Source of the DNA: Terrabacter sp. Ter38
Lineage (GTDB): Bacteria; Actinomycetota; Actinomycetes; Actinomycetales; Dermatophilaceae
DNA: 64,000 nucleotides
Assembly (NCBI RefSeq): GCF_024519435.1
Contig: NZ_JALJRZ010000001.1
Coordinates: forward strand, 992,001 to 1,056,000
Direction: 5' to 3'
Below the pieces are notes generated by a model. That model saw only the letters and a list, made by a program, of their open reading frames with translations. It ran no database searches and had not been told where the DNA came from. The first letter of the stretch is position 1; the number at the start of each line of letters is the position of its first letter. The position numbers and the translations under genes are program-made. Positions 59,181 to 64,000 of the stretch are shown in pieces.

Positions 59181-59189
59181 GAAGAGCTC

Positions 59190-60482
59190 ATGACCACGAC
59201 CCACGTCACCCCCTCCGACACAGACCTCCCGCACTGGGAGTGCCCGCCCGACGACCTCCCCGCAGCGGTCCGCGAGGTCAAGCGCGCGATCCGTGAGCGC
59301 ATCGCGGCGTCCGGCCGGACCGTCGCCGAGGTCTTCGCCGTCGTCGAGGCCCGCGTCGCCGAGCGCGTCGCCGAGATCCGCGCGGCCCGCGAGCGCGCCG
59401 AGGACGTCTGGCCGGTCATCGACTACGCCGACATCGAGCAGGGCACGGTCACCCCGGACCGGCTCGAGGCGCTCCGCCGGCGCGGCTGCCTCGTCGTCCG
59501 CGGCCACTTCCCGCGCGAGCAGGCGCTCGCCTGGGATGCGGGCATCGTCGACTACGTCGAGGGCAACGCCTTCTTCGAGAACTACCGGGGGCCCGGCGAC
59601 GACTTCTTCGGCAGCGTCGGCTCGAAGCCCGAGATCTACCCGGTGTACTGGTCCCCCGCGCAGATGGAGGCACGACAGAGCAAGCGCATGGCCACGGTCC
59701 AGTCGCTGCTCAACGCGCAGTGGACGCACGAGTCCGATGGCGTGCAGTGGTTCGACCCCGACCGCGACTCGCTCTACCCCGACCGCATCCGCCGTCGCCC
59801 GCCGGGCGCCGACTCGAACGGCCTCGGGACGCACTGCGACCCCGGCACGCTGGACCTGTGGATGACGCAGGGCTACCAGCAGGCCTTCCGCCACCTCTTC
59901 GACGGCAGCGTCGAGCAGTACGACCCCTGGGACGCCGCCCACCGCACCTCCGGCCCGCAGTACCCGGGCACGACGATGTGCTCCGCCTTCCGCACCTTCC
60001 AGGGCTGGACCGCACTGTCCGACATGGACCACGACCAGGGCGTCCTGCACACGGTCCCGATCCCCGAGGCCATGGCATACCTCATGCTCCGCCCGCTGCT
60101 CGACGACGTCCCGGAGGACGACATGTGCGGGGTCACGACGAACCAGGTCTTCCCGGCCAGCGAGCGCTGGCACCCGCTCCTGCTCGAGGCACTGAGCGGC
60201 ATCCCCGACGTGCGGGCCGGCGACTCCGTGTGGTGGCACTGCGACATGATCCACAGCGTCGCGCCCGTCACCGACCAGCAGGGCTGGGGCAACGTCATGT
60301 ACATCCCCGCCGCGCCCTGGTGCGAGCGCAACGAGCGGTATGCCGCCAGCGTGCGCGAGGCCTTCCTCAGCGGTTCCAGCCCGAGCGACTTCCCGGAGGA
60401 GGACTACGAGCGCAGCTGGCCCGACCGGTTCGCCCCCGAGCAGCTCAACGACACCGGGCGCCGCGGGCTCGGGCTGGACTGA
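59190..60482 (+). CDS. DUF1479 (YbiU-like) putative Fe(II)/2-oxoglutarate oxygenase
   Basis: 430 aa. GLGTHCDPGTLDLWMTQGYQ gives the H-x-D pair of a cupin iron site near 214-216, and WWHCDMIHSVAPVTDQQG near 349-366 gives the distal His; an Arg downstream could hold 2-oxoglutarate. The N-terminal 100 residues are helical (REVKRAIRERIAASGRTVAE). YbiU-type proteins are uncharacterised. Control by a ROK repressor suggests its substrate is a sugar derivative or sugar-linked metabolite (inference). AAAGGAAGAGCTC precedes the ATG. Confidence 0.82.
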   Translation: MTTTHVTPSDTDLPHWECPPDDLPAAVREVKRAIRERIAASGRTVAEVFAVVEARVAERVAEIRAARERAEDVWPVIDYADIEQGTVTPDRLEALRRRGCLVVRGHFPREQALAWDAGIVDYVEGNAFFENYRGPGDDFFGSVGSKPEIYPVYWSPAQMEARQSKRMATVQSLLNAQWTHESDGVQWFDPDRDSLYPDRIRRRPPGADSNGLGTHCDPGTLDLWMTQGYQQAFRHLFDGSVEQYDPWDAAHRTSGPQYPGTTMCSAFRTFQGWTALSDMDHDQGVLHTVPIPEAMAYLMLRPLLDDVPEDDMCGVTTNQVFPASERWHPLLLEALSGIPDVRAGDSVWWHCDMIHSVAPVTDQQGWGNVMYIPAAPWCERNERYAASVREAFLSGSSPSDFPEEDYERSWPDRFAPEQLNDTGRRGLGLD

Positions 60483-60506
60483 GTCGGGCCACCGAGCCGC
60501 CCGCCG

Positions 60507-60862
60507 TCACTCCGCGAGGAACGCCGCGACCCGATCCTTCGGCCGACCGATGATGGCGCGCCCTCCCTTGACCAGGACGGGACGCTGGAGGAGGCGCGGG
60601 TGCTCGGCGAGCACAGCGACGACCTGCTCGCGGGTCTCGACATCGGCCTCGGTCAGCCCGAGCTCGGCGAAGTGCGCGTCGCGGCGGACGAGGTCGGTCG
60701 GTGGGTCCTCGAGCTTGTCGAGCAGCCCCCCGAGTGCGGCCGCGTCGAGCGGGTGGCGCAGGTAGTCGACGACCTCGGCCTCGACGTGCGCGTCGTCGAG
60801 TCGCTCGACGGCAGCCCGGGAGTCGAGCAGCGGTTGTTGTGCAGGATCGTCACGTCGCTCAT
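60507..60862 (-). pseudogene. arsC: ArsC-family arsenate reductase-like protein with a single-base frameshift
   Basis: The ATG at 60862 opens MSDVTILHNNRCS, the ArsC start with the nucleophile Cys12. About base 60821 the frame changes; homology continues as SRAAVERLDDAHVEAEVVDY, LRHPLDAAALGGLLDKLEDP and LVRRDAHFAELGL, then HPRLLQRPVLVKGGRAIIGR and PKDRVAAFLAE, to the stop at 60507. Adding one base restores 118 aa, the family length. The intact protein would use a Cys/glutaredoxin-like cycle to reduce arsenate or act as a Spx/ArsC-like factor. The flanks are otherwise perfect, as with mgsA. TAGGGT stands 7 bases upstream of the ATG. Confidence 0.85.
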
Positions 60863-60869
60863 GGCCCGC

Positions 60870-60875
60870 ACCCTA
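60870..60875 (-). promoter_or_regulatory. -10 hexamer of arsC, leaderless
   Basis: TAGGGT on the minus strand, 7 bases before the ATG at 60862. Confidence 0.4.
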
Positions 60876-60967
60876 GCGGCGAGCGGCGACGCACCGGGGA
60901 GGACTGCGGCTCGACGCTCGCCCGGCGCACCGGCGTCGCCCACGACTGAGTGTCGGAGGCGGCGCTC

Positions 60968-61303
60968 TCACCCCTGTCGTGTGGCGAGCGCCTCGAAGTT
61001 CTCGTACAGCTCGGGCACGCCGTGCTCTTCACGCAGCTTCTTGGCGGCGGCCCCGACGCGCGACCACAGTCCCGACATCCAGAGCCAGTCGAGGACGAGG
61101 TCGGTGTCGAGGAGCCCGTTCTTCGTGAGGGTCCCGATCGTCTCGCCCCAGTTGAGGACACGGGAGACGAGCACGTCGTCGGTGGACGCTGTCTCGGGGT
61201 CGAAGTCATCGGCCCAGATCGCCTGCTGGGCCTCCTCGATGCCCAAGGTGGAGCCCCACTGGGCCACCTGCACGAGCAGTGCTCCGTCGGCCTGGTTCGG
61301 CAT
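60968..61303 (-). CDS. Hypothetical acidic protein
   Basis: 111 aa from the ATG at 61303, which has GGGAGG upstream; the ATG at 61321 is less likely. [60 protein letters not shown] and [20 protein letters not shown] show an all-helical fold with several Trp. The repeated W-G-x-x-I/L pattern suggests two similar helical hairpins. It resembles DUF4760-type proteins weakly; function unknown. Confidence 0.6.
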   Translation of the reverse strand: MPNQADGALLVQVAQWGSTLGIEEAQQAIWADDFDPETASTDDVLVSRVLNWGETIGTLTKNGLLDTDLVLDWLWMSGLWSRVGAAAKKLREEHGVPELYENFEALATRQG

Positions 61304-61663
61304 GTCGCCCTCCCTTGTCATGGCCTTGATCCGGCTCCGAGAACGCTACTCGCCGCCGTTGCGCCGCACAGGCGTTCGTCGGAAGTGCCGGGCAGCCCGC
61401 GACACCAGGGCGCCCCTGGACGATGCGCCGTGCGGTCACCGGCGCGTCTCGAGGCCCGGACACACGATGCTCGTGGGGACCGTGACCGGGCAGCGGGGAC
61501 CTGCGACTGCTACCTTCGTTCCCAGTTGCCGTCCCAGTCCGTCAGGTGCGGGCTCGGCACGACGAAGCTGCTGCGCGAAGGTTCGCGTGACGCGCCCGTC
61601 GTGACCAGCGGCAGCCTGAGGTCTCCGCACGGGAGGCCTCGCAGACAAGAAGAGGCAACACCA
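61304..61663 (+). other. 360-base region without a gene; leader of the cold-shock gene
   Basis: No frame here has coding character. TACCTT at 61511-61516 is a possible -10 box; it would give a 5' leader of about 140 bases before the cold-shock GTG. Long leaders are common for cspA-type genes and may act as thermosensors. The part before 61500 shows nothing I can name. Confidence 0.35.
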
Positions 61664-61867
61664 GTGGCAACAGGCACCGTGAAGTGGTTCAACAGCGAAA
61701 AGGGCTTCGGCTTCATTGAGCAGGACGGCGGCGGCGCCGATGTCTTCGTTCACTACTCGGCCATCGAGAGCGGCGGCTACCGCGAGCTCCAGGAGGGCCA
61801 GAAGGTCGAGTTCGACGTCACGCAGGGCCCGAAGGGCCCCCAGGCGGAGAAGGTCAAGGGCATCTGA
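61664..61867 (+). CDS. Cold-shock protein, CspA family
   Basis: 67 aa. [20 protein letters not shown] contains RNP1 (KGFGFI), [11 protein letters not shown] contains RNP2 (VFVHY), and [20 protein letters not shown] is the end of the five-stranded OB barrel. It binds single-stranded RNA or DNA and melts mRNA structure. The start is GTG 61664, with AAGAAGAGGC upstream. A textbook terminator follows the stop by 33 bases, so it is monocistronic. Confidence 0.92.
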   Translation: MATGTVKWFNSEKGFGFIEQDGGGADVFVHYSAIESGGYRELQEGQKVEFDVTQGPKGPQAEKVKGI

Positions 61868-61899
61868 CCCCCCACAGCCTTCGGTGACTTCGGTCCCGC

Positions 61900-61936
61900 G
61901 CAGATCCCCGGCCTTCTGGTCGGGGATCTGCTTTTT
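61900..61936 (+). terminator. Rho-independent terminator of the cold-shock gene
   Basis: GCAGATCCCCG (61900-61910), a 10-base loop, CGGGGATCTGC (61921-61931), then TTTTT. It is the only hairpin in the window with a real T tract. Confidence 0.85.
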
Positions 61937-62060
61937 CCCGGGTAGGGGTGAGCGCCCCCACGGTCGCCTGCTCGCCGCTCAACAGCCGCCCGAGCACGGG
62001 ACCTCGCCAGGTGTATCGACGCGCACAGACGGCGGGACCGGTCGCGGTCGATCCTGAGGC

Positions 62061-62342
62061 ATGGACACCACGCAGAGCTTCACGTGCAGGATCGGCCGAC
62101 ACCGATGGGAGCCCGCCGCGGACGACCCCACACAGGGCCGCAGCTGCACGGAGTGCGGTAGGCACCGTCCCGGTACGCGACGCGTCCGCCACGGCGCAGG
62201 CAGTGGTCTCTCCGCGGGCTTCGGGGCCGAGAGCGGTTGGGGCTACTCCAACGGCGACGGGTTCGGTGGCGGGTTCGGTGGCGGGTTCGACGGCGGGTTC
62301 GACGGCGGCGGCTGCGGTGGCGACGGCAGCGGCGGCTGCTGA
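62061..62342 (+). CDS. Small zinc-ribbon protein with Gly/Phe/Asp repeat tail
   Basis: 93 aa. The N-terminal half has CRIGRHRWE, then CTECGRHR 20 residues later: C-x4-H ... C-x2-C-G-R, a zinc ribbon like that of DUF1660 phage-type proteins. The C-terminal half is made of 4-residue units encoded by 12-bp DNA repeats (GFGGGFGGGFDGGFDGGG) and ends CGGDGSGGC. It shares its ribbon layout with the next gene. No function known to me. The Shine-Dalgarno is weak. Confidence 0.5.
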   Translation: MDTTQSFTCRIGRHRWEPAADDPTQGRSCTECGRHRPGTRRVRHGAGSGLSAGFGAESGWGYSNGDGFGGGFGGGFDGGFDGGGCGGDGSGGC

Positions 62343-62365
62343 GCGCGGGCGAGAGAGGACCGATC

Positions 62366-62518
62366 ATGCGACTGAGGAACGCCCCGTGCTGGGTCATGGG
62401 ACACCTGTATCGACGCCAGCCCGGCGACAAGGACGTGATCGTCTGCCAGCGGTGCGGCAGACGAGAGCTCTTGGCCGTGAAGCGAATGCGTGACAGCGCG
62501 GACCGGCCTTGGGTGTGA
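62366..62518 (+). CDS. Mini zinc-ribbon protein
   Basis: 50 aa. APCWVMGHLYRRQPGDKD then VIVCQRCGRRELLAVKRMRD. The pattern C-x4-H ... C-x2-C-G-R repeats that of the protein just upstream, without the Gly-rich tail. GAGAGGACC precedes the ATG at 62366, 24 bases after the previous stop, so the two form a small operon. It resembles DUF1660-like proteins of phages and actinobacteria. Nucleic-acid binding is a guess. Confidence 0.5.
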   Translation: MRLRNAPCWVMGHLYRRQPGDKDVIVCQRCGRRELLAVKRMRDSADRPWV

Positions 62519-62524
62519 TCCCCG

Positions 62525-62644
62525 TCAGACGTTGTAGGTCCGCCCCACGGCCGCCAGCTGGACGGCGTGGGCGTGCCGGGCCGTGGCGAGGGCTCGGTTG
62601 CGGTGTCGGCCGCTGACGAGCGGGAGGGCTGCTGTGGCGCTCAT
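62525..62644 (-). CDS. Possible small basic protein
   Basis: 39 aa: MSATAALPLVSGRHRNRALA, then TARHAHAVQLAAVGRTYNV. Third codon positions are almost all G or C, and GAGGGGA lies upstream of the ATG at 62644. No homologue recalled. It is convergent with the mini zinc-ribbon gene, with stops 6 bases apart. It may be a chance frame. Confidence 0.3.
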   Translation of the reverse strand: MSATAALPLVSGRHRNRALATARHAHAVQLAAVGRTYNV

Positions 62645-62764
62645 GAGAACCATCCCCTCGTGTCGCTTGCCGGTGTGTCCGCATCTGCAGGGCTCCGTCT
62701 GGACGCCCAGCGTCCTGCGACACGGGGCCGCAGCACGGTGAACATGCTCGGAGGAGGCACAGGC

Positions 62765-62956
62765 ATGACAGACAGACCAGGCGATGACGCCGACGTGCCG
62801 GCCGCCCAGGAGATCAACGCGTCACCCGAGGACGACCCGAACACCGTACGAAGGACGTTCCCCCGGCTCCATCCGGGGAGTTCTTGGGAGACGCTGAGTG
62901 GAGAGACCCATCAAGGCCGCCGAGACCCACGAGGGCGAGCCAGAACCTGGCCTTGA
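62765..62956 (+). CDS. Possible small acidic protein
   Basis: 63 aa. The start MTDRPGDDADVPAAQEINAS, then PEDDPNTV, looks coding, with GGAGGAGG before the ATG. The second half turns Arg/Pro-rich with odd codon choice. Another frame from 62898 then shows better coding character, so a lost frame or two overlapping genes is possible. Confidence 0.35.
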   Translation: MTDRPGDDADVPAAQEINASPEDDPNTVRRTFPRLHPGSSWETLSGETHQGRRDPRGRARTWP

Positions 62957-63041
62957 GGACACCGCGTGGGAGCTGCCACCCCCGCCATCGGACGGGACCA
63001 GCGTCGTCGACGTCGAGCGTCGCGTGAACTCGGACGCCTGA
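62898..63041 (+). CDS. Possible small acidic protein overlapping the previous frame
   Basis: 47 aa from GTG 62898: VERPIKAAETHEGEPEPGLE then DTAWELPPPPSDGTSVVDVE and RRVNSDA. GGGAG stands 7 bases before the GTG. High GC3 and an acidic, Pro-rich composition like the start of the 62765 frame suggest they could be halves of one protein separated by a frameshift. Confidence 0.3.
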   Translation: MERPIKAAETHEGEPEPGLEDTAWELPPPPSDGTSVVDVERRVNSDA

Positions 63042-63201
63042 ACCTCCGACTGGATCGGACCAGTGGTCGACGGCACGGTTGGCCAGGCTCCGGACCGGTC
63101 ACTCTTCGCAGGGGAACGGTGTCGTTACACGTCATCCGCTCAGGCCCTTGTGACCCACCTGCGAGGTCAGCTGGCCAGGACCGGCGCAAGGGATCAGGGC
63201 G

Positions 63202-63831
63202 CTACGCGGGCAGGGTGAGGGCGGGCGTCGAGGTCGCGACGGGTGTCCGTGTCCGGGCGAGGGCTGCCCCGCATACCAGGGTCCAGAGCAGGTAGACGAA
63301 GAACGTGAAGTAGAGCGGTGCGAGGATGCCGCACACTCCCGCGACCGCGGTGAAGGCGCGCAGCCAGCCGGGCAGTGGTGCACGTGTCATGAGTAGCGCG
63401 ACGACTCCGATGCAGAAGGCCGGTGCGCACCCGGTGAGCAGGCCTGCGATCTCGCCGATGGTGTGCGCCACCGGTAGGGGGACTCCGGCGCTGATCGCCG
63501 GGCCGCCCTCGGCAGTCGCAACCACGACCCCCGCGCCGACGAACCACCCGACGACGCCAAGCGCTAACGCCGCCACGGACAAGGCCCAAGCGGTGTCGCC
63601 CCTCCTGCCGAGCTCCGCGCGGATTCCCTGGCCGAAGGCCAGAAGTCCGAGGGTCGCGAACAGGCCGAGGTAGGCGATGGCGAAGGTGCTCAGCGCATGC
63701 CCCTGGGCCAGGTAGGCCGTGACCTTGGCGGGCTCGTAGGCCCCGCCGGGCACGCCGATGGTGGCGAACGGGACGGCGGTGCCGAGTCCGTAGACGAGCA
63801 GGCCCAGTCCGGCGGTGCGACGGTGGTTCAT
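63202..63831 (-). CDS. Hypothetical six-helix membrane protein
   Basis: 209 aa. Hydrophobic segments include TAGLGLLVYGLGTAVPFATI, AIAYLGLFATLGLLAFGQGI, ALSVAALALGVVGWFVGAGV, IGEIAGLLTGCAPAFCIGVV and LYFTFFVYLLWTLVCGAALA. It is somewhat like DUF4386 proteins, but I am not sure of that. GAGGACC precedes the ATG at 63831. It is divergent from a possible TetR-type regulator at 63898 with a palindrome in between. Confidence 0.6.
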   Translation of the reverse strand: MNHRRTAGLGLLVYGLGTAVPFATIGVPGGAYEPAKVTAYLAQGHALSTFAIAYLGLFATLGLLAFGQGIRAELGRRGDTAWALSVAALALGVVGWFVGAGVVVATAEGGPAISAGVPLPVAHTIGEIAGLLTGCAPAFCIGVVALLMTRAPLPGWLRAFTAVAGVCGILAPLYFTFFVYLLWTLVCGAALARTRTPVATSTPALTLPA

Positions 63832-63867
63832 GAGTGGTCCTCTTCCGGGGTGGTTGTTCGCTGGCGG

Positions 63868-63887
63868 TGGTCCGCGATTGCGGACCA
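63868..63887. promoter_or_regulatory. Palindromic operator candidate
   Basis: TGGTCCGC-GATT-GCGGACCA, a perfect 8-bp inverted repeat with a 4-base centre, midway between the divergent membrane protein and the frame at 63898. Size and placement fit a TetR-family operator. Confidence 0.45.
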
Positions 63888-63897
63888 GTACGACGGT

Positions 63898-64000
63898 ATG
63901 AAGCAGGACCGGGGCGCGTCGTCGCCCGTTGGGCCGAACTCCGGCTGGCGACTCGACGGGCCTTCGTCGTCGTTTCGACGACGGTCCATCCTCCGCGAGG
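63898..64000 (+). CDS. Possible transcriptional regulator, N-terminus only (cut by window edge)
   Basis: The ATG at 63898 opens a frame that runs to the window end: a 20-residue Gly/Ser/Pro-rich start, then SSSFRRRSILRE. The last part resembles the entry into a TetR helix-turn-helix (R-R-x-I-L-x-A). The palindrome just upstream and the divergent membrane gene fit this. With 34 residues it cannot be proved. Confidence 0.35.
   Translation, partial: MKQDRGASSPVGPNSGWRLDGPSSSFRRRSILRE

Overview
The window is about 64 kb of high-GC chromosomal DNA from an actinobacterium. It is most like a member of the Micrococcales such as the Intrasporangiaceae; that family-level placement is inference, because no rRNA or other marker is present to settle it. 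The support is very high GC3, many GTG starts, mycothiol synthesis (mshB), the sigE-rseA-htrA-tatB block known from mycobacteria and relatives, actinobacterial dapD/dapE/dapC, a DUF3117 gene, and many start codons that sit 6-7 bases after a TAnnnT hexamer, which is the signature of leaderless transcripts. Most of the window is housekeeping chromosome. I see no rRNA, tRNA, CRISPR array, insertion sequence, integrase or phage structural gene.

Layout. 1-5 kb: the first codons of proS, a Tat-exported M15/extensin-like peptidase, an esterase, a GNAT enzyme and a tandem pair of CitE-like CoA-ester lyases. 5-9 kb: a hypothetical protein, a soluble MgtE-like protein, a DUF1003 membrane protein and the Fe-S carrier Mrp. 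9-13 kb: a heterodimeric ABC exporter with one degenerate ATP site. 12.7-16.3 kb: envelope-stress operon sigE-rseA-htrA followed by tatB, with a candidate SigE-type promoter before sigE. 16.4-21.4 kb: O-methyltransferase, DUF3117, enoyl-CoA hydratase, and an overlapping set (LOG protein, DivIVA-like protein, PIG-V-like mannosyltransferase). 21.4-29 kb: lysine/peptidoglycan precursor genes dapE, dapD and dapC with citrate synthase and ferredoxin. 29-36 kb: typA, a solute-binding lipoprotein, mshB and a VanW protein read as one minus-strand run. 36-39.5 kb: two CNNM/CorC-type membrane proteins behind a short leader ORF. 39.8-46.2 kb: a complete oligopeptide ABC transporter with an unusual gene order. 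46-52 kb: a DsbA/FrnE protein, an HxlR regulator and divergent methyltransferase, hypothetical proteins, and a frameshifted mgsA. 52-57.7 kb: an MFS exporter behind two overlapping glycoside hydrolases (GH63 and amylo-1,6-glucosidase). 57.9-60.9 kb: a ROK repressor divergent from a DUF1479 oxygenase, sharing a duplicated operator, then a frameshifted arsC. 61-64 kb: cold-shock protein and a patch of small, poorly conserved proteins, including two zinc-ribbon mini-proteins.

How they work together. The main themes are envelope quality control (SigE, RseA, HtrA, TatB, VanW, PIG-V mannosyltransferase, Tat-exported peptidase), diaminopimelate synthesis for the cell wall, peptide uptake, redox buffering (mycothiol, ferredoxin, DsbA-like), and alpha-glucan or trehalose-type sugar handling.

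The most useful unusual signals are: a non-palindromic heptamer GTATGCC/GGCATAC that I count 30 times, on both strands and in several reading contexts; a consistent leaderless-start grammar; single-base frameshifts in two otherwise intact metabolic genes; two translationally coupled leader ORFs; and a duplicated operator at the ROK/DUF1479 locus. I found no convincing evidence of a new multi-gene defence or mobile system.
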